Counted from the stretch's first letter, positions 34,841 through 46,489 are shown. The stretch: 64,000 nucleotides of DNA from Phymorhynchus buccinoides (GCA_017654935.2 CM065697.1:44876313-44940312); one strand, 5' to 3'. The notes: generated from the letters alone by a model not told the origin. Numbers and translations are program-made.

Positions 34841-35045
34841 TACGACACCACACAACACAACAGACACACAGACACACACACACACATCACACACACTTAA
34901 ACCACACTCTCAACAAGCATAACAACTGCCCCCTTTCTGCCTATTTGAAAGTCACAGCGGGACATACGCGCCGCGCACACGCACACGCACACGCACGCCC
35001 GCGCACGCACACGCACACACACACAAACACAAACACACACACACA
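34841..35045. repeat. CA and CGCA microsatellites
   Basis: Two CA-rich blocks (34845-34900 and 34975-35045) separated by about 75 bp of complex sequence. Confidence 0.95.
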
Positions 35046-36225
35046 CTGTCATTCATTTTTTTATAGTCATGTCTACAGTCACAATTGATTACGCTTTACG
35101 TACCTCTACCTCGTTTTTAATTTAAGCAGGTGGTGTTAAAACAACATTCAAAAAACCAAACCACAAAAAAAGCAAACCAAAAAAAACCCCGTTATTTTGT
35201 TTATGCGTGTTTCACGAAAGGATAAACCTCCTTTGAAATCTCTAAATAGCCCAGTAGGCTAATTGCGGCCGTGAGGAGATCAAAAAAACACGTGAAAATT
35301 TGAACAAAATAATGTTGTGATTAGTCTTAGCTTCTTTATAAGTAGGTCTCGTATTTCTGAAATGTGGAGAAAACTATAATTCCGTAGCTTAATTTGGGCC
35401 TATCAATTTTGTATGTCTTTTCAGCTTCCTGCATGTACTTTCTTTTAATTTGCAAGAAACACGGTTGGCGAGGAGAAAATGAACAAACACAGTACAGAAA
35501 GCAATTGTGAGGATACGTTTCAAATTCACCAAGTAGGCTTCATTAATTAAAAAGATGAAAGAGTTTTACAACAATAACGTCCACAATCACAAAGAAACGT
35601 TATCATGCTCTAGCGCACCAAAAATATTTCTAAACTACACACACGCAAACAAGCTCAACATCACACGTATGCACATATGAACATCTAACACACACGAAAA
35701 TCACGTATCATGACAAATAACACACTACAGAAACACTAAAAATAGAGAGATAATTGATTGAATTGAATGAATTTCACCTTGATAGAGGGTGATACGAATA
35801 AGCAAATAGGCATGCGGTTTTACATCCAGCCATTATCTTTTTAAACACGACACCAAGGGAAAAGCCGAGAGACTGGTTGTGAGGGGATTAGAGATCTTTG
35901 AGAGAGAGAGGGGTGGGGGGGGGGTGCTCTCAAACTTAGGAAACATACGACCAAACACGGCACAGCAAGTTCAGTACTCACACTGTTATGACTCAAGAGT
36001 AGTCAATGATGATAAGTTCTCACCACCCAAGCAGAGTCGATTCGTGCTCTACTGGATGTCTGTCTTCCTTCTGGTTTTCCCGCTCCTGTTTGTTTTAATT
36101 TAATTTAAAAAATTGATAAAAAATAAAACAACAAAAAACAGTACAAAAGAATTCACTAAAAAACCTAATCCTGGAGATGGTCTATCAGATTTATATTAGG
36201 CAAAGTGTCTCCTAGTTCTCTTCTT
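35046..36225. other. Non-coding stretch, no gene called
   Basis: A/T-rich, with GAGAGAGAGGGGTGGGGGGG near 35900-35925. It could contain a decayed LTR element, but no paired ends or primer-binding site were seen. Confidence 0.4.
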
Positions 36226-36455
36226 GTCTCTTCTGCTCTCCTTCCTAAGGGCTGAAGAACCCCTAACCAGCGTCCGTATCCGTTCTCTCTGTCTTCTTTC
36301 TCCTTCATAAAGACGAAAAGTTGTATTTCTTGTTATTCTGTCTTTTCTTTCCCCTCCTAAAGGCGCAAGGCGTCTCTCGGCTTATCCCTTATGCTTTCTT
36401 TCTCCTCCTAAAGGCGAAGCGGCTCTTTTCATTATTCTCAGTCTCATATTTCTGC
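36226..36455 (+). repeat. Four units of a ~52 bp degenerate tandem repeat
   Basis: Each unit has TTTCTCCTYCTAAAGGCGAAG or a variant followed by a T/C-rich spacer. Units lie near 36235, 36296, 36347 and 36398. Confidence 0.75.
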
Positions 36456-37265
36456 GTCCTCCACTGTGGCTTTTTCTCACCATTTCCAACGCCTCTGGTC
36501 GTTCCCCCCCTGGTCTGACGTAGACACCTAGCCTGCGCTTAGGGGATAATAAACCCGAAAAACTCTACTTGCCGCGAAGAGAGACACGATCAAACGATTC
36601 ACGGGGACACTCCATATATGTCCATATATGGATGAAATAATTCTTTCTTTCGAGAAGAAAAAAGTTTCTATTCAACGGAAATAAAACGACCAAGTCTATA
36701 TGTGACATCTATAGCCACACACACAAAAAGATTGTCGCTATTTAAATCTAAATTCCTTACATTTTAACACCTAACCCTCGATGTACCATATGATCTCTTA
36801 TGATCGGACTGAGGACGTAAAACAAAAGTTCGTTTTACTACTGCTCAGTGTGAAGCCTCCAGCTAAGGTCATACTTGGATTAATGCCTATTCTTTGTGGC
36901 CCAGAAAATCGATGTCCGCTTGTCACCGTAAAATAAACCACGCACACATTTAAGGTCAAAACAGTTTTCTTACTGTTCGGAAACCCATGACTGGCCACGA
37001 TCTCCGATTCTGTACGAAAGACTTAAGATTGGGACCCATGAGGGCAAATAAACCTCCCACCTCGATACCGCTTCGTTTCGAACATTTCAACCCTCAACTG
37101 ACACAAAAAAGCAATCGGTTGTGTGGCTCCTCCACACGTCCCTACAATGCCTGTTATAATTAACATTTGACCGAACCATCGTCTAATATCAAGCCATCCC
37201 TTGTTTATAAATCAACCACACTACTTTACACTCAGTATCCTTACCCCCCCCCCACCACACACAAA
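36456..37265. other. Non-coding stretch, no gene called
   Basis: The minus-strand frame at 36798-36998 has no family pattern I recognise. GACTGAGGACGTAAAAC near 36808 faintly resembles part of the ~165 bp family at 6320. Confidence 0.4.
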
Positions 37266-37350
37266 ACACTCTCCTCTCTCTCTCTCTCTCGCTCTCTCTC
37301 CTCTCTCTTCGCCTCTCTCTCTCTCTCTCTCTCTACCTCTCTCGCTCTCC
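37266..37350. repeat. (CT)n microsatellite
   Basis: Interrupted CT tract after a C-rich run. Confidence 0.95.
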
Positions 37351-38519
37351 TCTTGCTTGTTGTTCATTACTTCGTCTTTCATTTCAATCGTTTTCTTCTT
37401 CTTTCACATAAGCTCATTGTATTGTGCTTGCCTTGTGACATTTGATTATGCGTACTGTTCATTTCAGAGGTGGAGGAACGAAGGAGGGGAGGGGGAAGGA
37501 AGCGTCATAGTTTCGATTGACAGGTGAAAGGACCGGCAATTAAACGGATTATTAGTTGTGGGCTGTGCACAAACAAATAATTACAGACAGAAAAAAAACT
37601 TTGGGCATAAAATAATAGGTTACTATAAAACATACGTAATACAGACACTACAACAGACACGACGAGTATGCGGTAATTTTGTTTGATTAATTATAAATAT
37701 GATAAATAGTTTTAAATGTTTCCAAAAGATATGAGAGAAAAGTAGAGATTTAAAACGCCCTCTTGGGCAAAAAGGCCATTGAGGCATTCGATATATGAAG
37801 ATGGCTTAACAGAAAGGAAGACTTTAGTAAAGATACAGATGTTTTTAATTTATACAGATTTGAAGAAAATTTAAAGAGGAGTACAGAGTTTAATTTATAG
37901 AAAAGTTTGAAAGACCATTTTGAAGTAAATAAGCTTCAAAGTGGGCGATCACATATTTTCAGAAGACTGGGGAACTATTTCACCCAAATACTCCTGATAA
38001 CCCCATGGGGTAAAAAGCCTCTCTCTAAGCCTATTGCGCCAAAACATGCTACAGGCCTTGCCACTCGTTTAGACTGCGTGGGTATGGTCTTCTCTACCTC
38101 GCTACAAAAATGACTCTAACAAAATCTCATTTTCCCAGGAGGGTGAGGGGAGTGAGACCGAGGGTATGACGGGGGGCGTGGGGGCTGTAGGTTTTTAAAT
38201 CCTGACTTGTACATCAAGCATCGTAGAGAGAATAAAGCTTTCAAGTTTCCAAGTATCCTCCTCGCTCTCCCTCTCTTCTCTCTACTCTCTCTTGAAGAAG
38301 TATATCATGTAAATTACTGGTGTGTACATACATCAAACAATTTATCATGGTCTAAGCAATATCTGAATTGATAAAAAAAAAAGTAATAAAGTATTCAAAA
38401 CTAATAGGATAAAGCATTTCCTCCCGAAAAACTCTTTTTTTAGCAGATCTTACAGCCCGCAAAATAGATTAGCTTCTACGTGCTTGGTACGCTAGCGAAA
38501 AAACTGCTAAACCCCGCAA
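37351..38519. other. Non-coding stretch, no gene called
   Basis: No recognised repeat partner. CCCATGGGGTAAAAAGCC near 38001 resembles part of the TA-flanked MITE family but is too short to call. Confidence 0.4.
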
Positions 38520-39030
38520 AAAAGAATATACAGCGCGCTCTTTAAAATTGTCATCTTCGTAAGTCTTTTCCCTACAAAATTAATGACTATAAGCGACACA
38601 GGCATTCTTCAATAGATTCAAGTTTGACCTTAATAAAGCTGTTTTTATGTACAAATATATGCTATTAAAAATGACACCAACCTACTTATGCAATAGATTC
38701 TACAATACTAAAAACTCGAAACAAAAGGTAAAGTATATCATTCCTTCATGTCAATTGTGCCTTCCCAGCGAGAGACGTACAATTCCAGATAACTGAAAAG
38801 TATTATATCCTTTCCAGTCGAGAGACCGTAAAATTTCAAATTTCTTCTTCAAAAGTATGTATTCCTCGCCACAGAAATTACAAACTCGTTTATGACCTCC
38901 ACTACATACTCTGGTAGAAACACTGTGGAATGATATGGAAAAATATCAATACAAATATAGCAAGTGTCTCATTCTTTAAGAGAAACTACATAAACACCTC
39001 TAGACAACCTTAAATGATCATTATTTATTT
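38520..39030 (+). pseudogene. CR1/RTE-like LINE reverse transcriptase C-terminal remnant
   Basis: IQRAL near 38533 and the frame FKFDLNKAVFMYKYM followed by PTYLCNRFYN (about 38624-38705) match the post-RT region of CR1-like non-LTR elements, in which a KAxxMYKxxN..APxYL pattern is typical. Farther on, TLWNDMEK near 38922 matches the usual LWN motif and FKRNY-like sequence follows. Frames shift and stop between these blocks, so it is a decayed 3' fragment. The clade is uncertain. Confidence 0.65.
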
Positions 39031-39500
39031 CTAGTACATAATTTTTATTGGGTTGCAAAACAACGAATTACTAATAATATTCGTCGATCATAACAATTAC
39101 AAACAAGTAATATAGTACATGCATGCATTAATTTGAGCATACTTGTACAATGTTTTGCTTCCTGTACGCCGCGGACAAGTAACTCTGTGAGGCGTGTATT
39201 TTCTGGACTAGAGAGAGAGAGTGTGTGTGTGTGTGTGTGCCGTGTGGGTGTGTGTGTGGTCTATATACCTGAATTTGTTTTTAAATGATGTTTGTATTCC
39301 TGCTTGATCTTGAAAACTAAAGTGGTTCCCACCATTTATGATTATTTGCAACTGTTTTGTTTTCTTGTATTTGATAGTCAGGGTTTTTTTTCCTCCTTGA
39401 GGGCATGTGTAAAGAAGCGAAAGCTTAATATGTTTTACCCTCATTAAAAAACCATTCCGTATTCGTATTCTTTATTCTCTATCATCTCTATCTCTTCAGA

Positions 39501-39535
<35 letters not shown>

Positions 39536-39662
39536 TACTCACACACAACACCACACATTAATCGTGCTCCGTGCTGCTCGCTTATTCGCTCCAACGGATC
39601 TGTTCTGGTTACTCGTTTCTTAAAAACGAGCTTTCATTCAAAAGATCGGGCAAACGAGGACG
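39031..39662. other. Non-coding stretch with TG and CT tracts
   Basis: A TG tract lies at 39219-39262 and a CT tract at 39504-39532. No gene is seen. Confidence 0.6.
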
Positions 39663-39727
39663 AGATGAGGGAGAGAGAAAGAGAAGAGAGAGAGGAGAGA
39701 GAGAAGAAGAGAGAGAGAGGAGAGAGA

Positions 39728-39763
<36 letters not shown>

Positions 39764-40247
39764 CCGACCGACCGACCAACCACTGACCAACGACGACCAC
39801 CGACAGAGGGACAGGCAGACAGTAGACAGATAAACAAACAGGCAACCAGACCAACAGAACAGTAGACCGAAACAGAGGAAGACAGAGAGAAGCATAGGCT
39901 GTATGCACGGAGACAGACGACACAGAAAAAAAAAGAGAAAGAGAGATGAGGACAAACAGACAGGCACAGAGATCAGATGACAGTAGGACAGAGGACAGAG
40001 AAGATATAGAATGAGAGACAGACGAGGAGAGACAGCGGATAGACAGAGAGAGCAAAGAGAGAAAGAGAGAGAGAGAGATAGAGAGAGAGATCTACACAGA
40101 AATATCAGACAAGAAACAGAAGGACAGACAGGAACATAAAAAATGGAGAGAAAGAACAGTAAATAGAACAGTTCAATCAGTGTGTAGTGTGGTGTGTGTG
40201 TGTGTGTGTGTGTGTGTGGAGGGTGTGTGGTGCATCATTGTCATGCG

Positions 40248-40278
<31 letters not shown>

Positions 40279-40560
40279 TGTGTGTGAAGCGTGCGCGCTT
40301 ATGTGGCCCGTGTATGTGTATGTGTGTCTTTAATTTAACGTCTAGCCATTCTCCGTGATATTAGACGGCGTGTGCGGTCTGGGTATGTGTGTGCGAGCCG
40401 TGTGTGTGTATGTACGTGCTCTGGCGCACGCCTGTGTATATGAAAAAGGTCCATCTGTGCATTGTGTGCGAGGAATTGTGTATGTGCGTGCTCCCTCTGC
40501 ACGCGTTTGTATAGGGTACGTGCGTGTGCGTAGGTGTTTGTATGTATGTGTGTAGGTATG
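39663..40560. repeat. GA/GACA-rich tract then TG/TGCG-rich tract
   Basis: GA (39663-39760), then GACAGACAG-like sequence to about 40180, then TG tracts (40186-40290) and TGTGCGTGT sequence to 40560. Spurious serine-rich and valine-rich frames cross it. Confidence 0.93.
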
Positions 40561-41044
40561 TTGTGTTTGTGTATTGTGTTTTTTTAAAGAACATACGTGT
40601 GAATATTTTTGTGGTAGTATTAATAAAATTCCTTAAGTCTCGGCCACGCGTAGCTGGACCTGATACCCACGGGCTTATATACATGTATAGAGTCCGTGCC
40701 GTATACAAAGAAGTGACAAGTAGGCCAACATGTATTAGGGTGAGGACCCACATTTCACCCTCTGGGTATGCATGACCGAGTTATGAATCCCAACAGTGCT
40801 CTAGAGTGAACTGAAATACTGACATTGGATTGTGCTCCTATATTATAATTTAATTCCTTGTCACTTTTGTTATGTTTTGTTTTGTTTGTCTGTGTACATT
40901 TTGTTATTGCACCCGTCAATATATACACGTGTAATGTAAATTATAATAAGCCCACTATAAGCTTTAAGCTTTGTTTTTGCTCTTCTTGTGTTATATATAC
41001 AAAATTGTTGTTGAATAAATGTGTGTAACAGAATAACAACAGGT
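40561..41044. other. Non-coding stretch, no feature seen
   Basis: No repeat partner or gene pattern was recognised. Confidence 0.4.
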
Positions 41045-41147
41045 ATGTGAATAGTAATAATAGTAATAATAACAATAATAATAATAAATAGTGAATCATT
41101 TATATAGCGCACACCTCCACCAAATTTGGAGCTCTATGCCGCTTAAC
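41045..41147 (-). mobile_element. Retroposon 3' end with (TTA)n-type tail
   Basis: Read on the minus strand, GAGCTCCAAATTTGGTGGAG leads to GCGCTATATAAATGA and then a TTATTATTATT tail. The same plan is seen at 50648-50897, and the LINE ends at 4740 and 53907 have GCGCCGTATAAATACTGTATG then TTG units. Confidence 0.55.
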
Positions 41148-41717
41148 AACAACAAAAATTAAATGCAAGAAATTCAACAAAAACAAATAACAGCTCACAC
41201 ACTCACTTGCAAATAGGCATACGCATACATCCCACCCACTCACACATACACACATACACGCATGCACGCACTTACACACAACATACACACACGCGCGTGC
41301 TGCACGCAGGGTAACACACACACGCGCACACAATCCAATAACATTGGAATGAAAAAAGAAAAAGAAACAATGAAATAACTAACACTAAATTAATTAATTA
41401 ATAAAAACAACGTGGAATGAAAAAAACAAGAAACAATGAAAGAATATAAATAAATTAATCATAATGATCATATCCTAAAAATACAAAATGAAGATTGAAT
41501 AAATAAATTTGTTTAAAAAAAAAAATAAATGATTAACAAATGAACAACATCTTGAATGAAAAATGGGAGAAGAGAGAGAAATAAATACCTGTAAAGAAGA
41601 AATAAAATCAAATTTAAAGAAAGAATAAACAACAAGAAATATGAACGCATCACCAGACATCTGTTAAAGCAGAACATCATGACATATATAACAACTTGAA
41701 GATTCAGAAAACACAGT
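41148..41717. other. CA tract and A-rich non-coding stretch
   Basis: A CA/CGCA tract lies at 41235-41335. GGAATGAAAAAA-type sequence repeats twice near 41345-41440. No gene is seen. Confidence 0.55.
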
Positions 41718-42205
41718 CTACTGTGCATGAGCTGGAAATCAAACCGTCATAATCGGCCATTTCTCCTTGGCGGATCGGTGCTGGAAGTCTAATTGTTTCA
41801 GTGAAAGTGAAGACTGCCTTATCTTTTCTAATGGCCGCTTGAGTTTAAACCAAATCGTTTGCATGAAATTTTCACAATACAAACCTTTTGATTTTTTTCT
41901 TTTTAAAATTGTTTTTTTTTTTTTTATACAGTTTACCTAAAGGGTTTCGCTCACAACAAAGGAAATAACACCTTTTTTTTTTACTGCGCTACAAAGAAGA
42001 AAAAGCTTCAACCATAATAAGTGTCCTCCACTCACTCCATCCAAAATGGCTTCTCTCTGGCATCTCCGCCAAGGAGGATCGCCGTTTTGACGGTTTAATT
42101 TCTAGGACACCCGTGCGAAGTGAGTGTTCCGATCCTTGAAAGGCTGTCTTTCTGGTGATCTCGATGTGTTTCTCGCAAAAACTCATCCGTCCGGGTCCAC
42201 CTTTA
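41718..42205 (-). mobile_element. Long-TIR MITE (GGTGGACCCTGACGG family), copy 3, reversed and end-truncated
   Basis: The right end GGTCCACCTTTAAG at 42193-42206 matches the left end of copy 1 in reverse. The interior (TCCATCCAAAATGGCTT, CTTCAACCATAATAAGTGTC) is the reverse of copy 1. The outer ~75 bp of the other terminal repeat is missing near 41718. Confidence 0.82.
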
Positions 42206-42829
42206 AGTTCTGTCCACTAGTGCCCCCTGACCCGGAGAGGCAAAGGTTGTTTACTGCACGCTGTAGCTGCATGTGAGCGGAACAATACGGGGCAGTGCTG
42301 TAAGCAAGACAGAGACTCACTGTTGTGGAAATGTCCCTGCTCCACAACCCGCCTGTGTGGCCCAAAGCCCCAACAGCTCCCCTGGAACCCCTGGAACCCC
42401 TGGAAGAGAAGCTTTGTGGTGAGTAGAATCCTATTAGCGGTAGTGCGTCCGCCCTGACTGAAGAACCCTTGAAGCTGTCACTTGAGACACATGACGACGT
42501 CAGTGGAATTCCCACTGTCCCCGGTGCGTGACAATGGGTTTAGCTGCGTTTTGAAAGGCAGCAAGGGATATAAAAAAAAAAACCCACACGCTAAGACGTT
42601 CCACTACAAACATAGGCCTACGTGCGAACATTCCGCCACCAATGCATATGTACACATGCACAAACACACAAACAGTCACTCAAAAATATGATGTTCCTGA
42701 GCATAATATTGGAATGTGCAGGCCGGTTTATGTGGAACAATTCCACTGATATGCATACCGTTACTGCAGCCCGGTGACTAAGGTGATTAGTGCTGCTAGT
42801 CTCCCTTGTATGTTCGGTGTGCACTGTCT
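42206..42829. other. Mixed stretch with one exon-like segment
   Basis: A short frame starting ATG at 42331 (MSLLHNPPVWPKAPTAPLEP) contains a CTGGAACCC triplication and ends at a GTGAGT donor-like word near 42419. Upstream stops and lack of a recognised homologue leave it as a weak candidate first exon. The rest is non-coding. Confidence 0.2.
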
Positions 42830-43265
42830 TTTCGGTTCGGCCAACTTAATTTCGGTCCACGGTATTTGGGGTCATTTCGGCCTAGGGCTATAATCATTTC
42901 GGCCCAATGCAATAGTCCACTTCCTGCCCAATGTGCGTAGTCATCTTCGTCCGAGGCTATAGGTCATTTCGGCCCAAGGCGAGAGTCATTTGCGGCCAAG
43001 GCCATAGTCACTTCGGCCCAGGGTTATAGTCACTTCGGCCGAGGGCGTATCGTCATTTCGGCCCAAGCTACTAATCATTTCGATTTTCGGCCCAAGGCAA
43101 TAGTCACTTCGGGTCCCAGGGTTATAGTCACTTCGACTGAGGGCTATAGTCCTGTTTCGGCAACCAGGGATATAATCATTTCGGCCCAAGGCAATAGTCC
43201 TTCCGGCCCAAGGCAATAGTCCTTCCGGCCCAAGGCTATAGTCATTTCGGCCCAAAGCTATGGTT
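42830..43265 (+). repeat. 22 bp tandem array, forward block
   Basis: The consensus is TTTCGGCCCAAGGCTATAGT plus CA, about 20 units with indels. The same repeat in reverse orientation lies at 44262-44440 and 44785-44845. Confidence 0.93.
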
Positions 43266-43404
43266 CACCAATAGTCATGTCTGCCCACACCTATAGTGTA
43301 TCTCAGCCCGCATTAAAAGCATCTGGTGTCTGAAAATTACTTGTGGCGGTACCATAGCCGGTGAGGTTTATCTGAGGCGTGGTTACTGCTACACCTATCA
43401 ATAT

Positions 43405-43545
43405 TGTTTAAAAACTCGGGACGTTACTGGTGTTCTCCGGGCATTGCAGCCAGTATTGTCCCACCATCTTTGTATCTACAAATGTTCCACACATGTGTGC
43501 CTGTTCCAGACCGAGAGGACGTAAAACACCATTTTTCCGTTCGTT
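43405..43545 (-). repeat. Single reversed member of the ~165 bp family
   Basis: The reverse complement reads TTTTACGTCCTCTCGGTCTG, GGAACAGGCACACATGTG, TACAAAGATGGTGGGAC and CAATGCCCGGAG, matching the units at 6320-6850. Confidence 0.8.
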
Positions 43546-43829
43546 CAAAAGTCATCTGGGCCCTATCAAAAGCAGCAGCCCTCAAGTGATTCAAGGATTT
43601 AAACAAAACATTCGCAGAATAACGATCGAAGATCGAAGAGGAAGACCATTACAGTCTTCGAATGACTTGTAAGTGTCAAAAGCATAGCCAGTGTTGAAGA
43701 TGATCTTTGGGTAAATGAAGATAAGGATGAAGATCATTTATGTTATGCATTTTCCCCATTCAGCAGTAACAGTTTTACTTTATCAGTTGTATGCCTGCGT
43801 GATATGTGCATATGGGTCCCCTGTGTGTG

Positions 43830-43895
43830 CATATGGGTCTGTGTGTGTGTGTGTGGTGTGTGTGTGTGTGCGTGTGCGTGTGTGTGGTGTGTGTG

Positions 43896-43925
<30 letters not shown>
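43830..43925. repeat. (TG)n microsatellite
   Basis: Interrupted TG tract between the two oppositely oriented 22 bp arrays. Confidence 0.95.
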
Positions 43926-43926
<1 letters not shown>

Positions 43927-44261
43927 GGCCGCGCGTTTTTTCGTGCATGCGATTTCGCGTTTTGCCAGAATATTTCTTCATGTTACTTTATTAAATTTGT
44001 AATCTTGTTTTACCTACTGTACATGTTATGGGTCACATCAAACAAATACCCATGTAGATCACGATAATGGGCAATACAATGATCGATTGGCTGACTGATT
44101 GGTTGATTGTTTAAAGTTATCAAAGGATTGCAAGGTTATATGACTGGCTGATAGAATTGTTGAAATTTGATTGACTTAATGATTGATTGATTTTATTTAT
44201 GCTGCGTGAACATAGTGTTTGGATGAATAATTTTCATAGACCAAAGAAAAATGTTGCCTTG
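43926..44261. other. A/T-rich stretch, no feature seen
   Basis: It contains GATTGGTTGATTG-type words (44083-44195) but no clear array. Confidence 0.4.
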
Positions 44262-44845
44262 GGGTTGGGCCGAAATGACTATAGCCTTGGCCCAAAATGA
44301 CTATAGCCTTGGGCCGAAATGAATATAGCCTTGGGCCAAAATGAACTATATCCTTGGGCCGAAATGACTATTGCCTTTTGGGCCGAAATGACTATAGCCT
44401 TGGGCCCAAATAACTATTGCCTTGGCCCGAGAATTAACTATAGGGGAAGACGGGGTAAAAAGCGCATGGGGCGGTAAGAAGCCCACCCCAATTATCTCAT
44501 GAAATAAAGAAATTTTCAGTCAAAGTTGCCCATGAGACGAATGCTAGACATTAACTGGGAGGGGCGGTGGGCCTGCGTGGTGGGCCTTTTGCTTAGATTA
44601 CGTGGGACAGAGTAACGTCGGTGCGACGCCGTACCGAAAATGCACAGTAGAGAGATTGCGGACTGGTTGGCTCGCTCCACTCATGGGCAAAATGAGACTG
44701 AACTTTGCTTCATTTCATGAGATAATTGGTGTGGGCTTTTTACCCGCCCACGATGCGCTTTTTTACCCCGTCTTCCCAAGCCGCCCTGTGCCGAAATGAC
44801 TATAGCCCTGGGCCGAAGTGACTATAGCAATTGGGCCGAAGTGAG
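44262..44845 (-). repeat. 22 bp tandem array, reversed block split by a MITE
   Basis: GGGCCGAAATGACTATAGCC units run to about 44440, are interrupted by the MITE at 44443-44777, then resume (GCCGAAATGACTATAGCCC near 44791). Confidence 0.92.
44443..44777. mobile_element. TA-flanked palindromic MITE, copy c, with ~115 bp internal insertion
   Basis: The ends match the family (GGGGAAGACGGGGTAAAAAG and its inverse). The palindrome is interrupted at its centre, about 44556-44671, by sequence with no partner elsewhere in the window (AGTAACGTCGGTGCGACG). The element lies inside the 22 bp array, so it inserted after the array formed. Confidence 0.92.
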
Positions 44846-45423
44846 TGGCAACGTATGGTCACTAGTGTAATTCAGATCAAATTCAACCATTCCAAATTAC
44901 CTTTGTTGTCCAACTTTGATCTGGCTGATGTTTGCTGCACAAAGGGTGCTGGTTTTATCAGTCAACTTACTATGTCATATAATCTGCACTGTTGTAACTG
45001 CTGGTGTAGCAGGCAACAAAGATTTCAGGAGAAAAGAAATCCCGAACGTCTTTTTTTCTGCCTAGGAAATTAACACTCCCCTTAGGAAAATAACACTCCC
45101 CTCACGCAGGGAAAAAAAAGACTTCCATGGAAAAACTAAGACTGCATCTAAACGAAATGATAAAACATGATTAAGTCTATGAATTCTGGAGTTAAAAAGC
45201 CCAACATGTAACAATTGCCCAAAGTGTAACAATAGTTACATTTTGCCCAAGAATTGTTGTCCAAAATGGGCAACTAAGTGTTTTTAATATAGGATAATGA
45301 AGGCAAAAGTGAACTCTGATTTCAGAGAGAGAGAACAGAGGGGGCGTTAACGAGTGGGATGGAACCTGCTTGACAAAACTACGGCAGACTGTGGTGATGT
45401 TTGTACCTTGTTCAATACAGATA
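44846..45423. other. Non-coding stretch, no gene called
   Basis: TTAACACTCCCCTTAGGAAAATAACACTCCCCT near 45070 is a short duplication (shown only as repeated TAACACTCCCCT). Otherwise no feature was recognised. Confidence 0.4.
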
Positions 45424-45935
45424 ACCTGTGGTCAGTGACAATGGCCAGGGTCTCCCCCCCCCACCCACTTTGACGTAAATTCTAGATTTTCACTATTTAA
45501 CTGTTTATAAGTGTGTCGTGAGTACTACTCTACCTTCTACAATGGGGGGTTTTAAAAAGGAAAATGACCAGTGGTCAGTGACAATGACCAGTTCACTTTG
45601 ACCAAAAAATCTAATTTTGATTAGTAAGAGCTTAGTTCCTGTCACCAGATAATGTATGCACTTGTATCATGTAATGCAGGTGACCAGTGGTCACTTTGAC
45701 GTAATTCCACAAGTGACGTAATTCCATATTTTCACAATTTAACAGCTTATTAGTGTGTCATGAGCAGCTACTGCACCTTGTACATTGTTGATGTACCTAG
45801 TGGTCAGTGACAATGACCAGTGGTCACTTTGACCTAAAAGTCAAATTTTGATTCTTAACAGCTTATTCCCTGTACCAAAATAATTGATGCACTTGTATAA
45901 TGCAGATGACAAGTGGTCACTGGCACTGACCAGCG
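45424..45935 (+). repeat. Two ~260 bp units, each a dimer of related halves
   Basis: GTGGTCAGTGACAATGACCA occurs at about 45432, 45570 and 45801. One half-type ends with GACGTAATTC...TTTCAC and the other with GACCTAAAAGTCAAATTTTG, followed by ATGCACTTGTAT. The order is A-B-A-B. TGACCAGTGGTCA is a palindrome. Confidence 0.82.
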
Positions 45936-46202
45936 GTCATCAATCCCTCAGACAGACAGGCTATGGAATTTATCTGTTCATTTTAAAGATGTGTTGTAGG
46001 TGTGGTTTTATTTCCAAAGGGATAACAAACTATGGATATGAATCACTTTTTGAAAAAGTAGAAATTACTTGCGGATGTGTATTATTAACAATAGAATTGA
46101 TCAGTTTACTTTAAAGAGTGTGTACGTGTTTGTATTCAAAACAATAATAATTAAAAAACACACATGGATATGTCATGTTTCAATAAACCTATTTCATATC
46201 GG

Positions 46203-46480
46203 CCTCTCTCTCTCTCTCTCTCTTCTTCTCTCCGTCTCTCTCTCTCTCCGTCTCTCTCTCTCTCTCTCTATCTCTCTTCTCTCTCCTCTTCTCTCTCTCT
46301 CAATCTCTCTCCTCTCTCGTCTCTCTCTCTCTGCGTTGTGTGCGGTGTGAGTGTGTGGTGTGTGTTGTGTGTGTGTGTGTGTGGTGTGGTGTAGTGTGTG
46401 TGCGTGGGGTGCGTGGGGGGGTGTTTTTTGTTGTGTGCGTGTGTGTCCTGTGTCTGTATGTGTGTGTGTCTTCGTCTGGT
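46203..46480. repeat. (CT)n followed by (TG)n
   Basis: CT (46203-46333) then TG (46335-46475). It precedes a LINE remnant and extends that open frame artificially upstream. Confidence 0.95.
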
Positions 46481-46489
46481 GTGTCAAGT

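Noticed and set aside
35046..36225. Possible LTR retrotransposon end
   Set aside because: No paired LTRs, primer-binding site or coding pattern could be found.
40355..40775. Open frames of 66-130 residues on both strands
   Set aside because: Mostly TG/TGCG repeat translation with short unique tails and no domain.
43986..44195. Possible GATTGGTTGATTG array
   Set aside because: Only loosely similar words with no consistent period.
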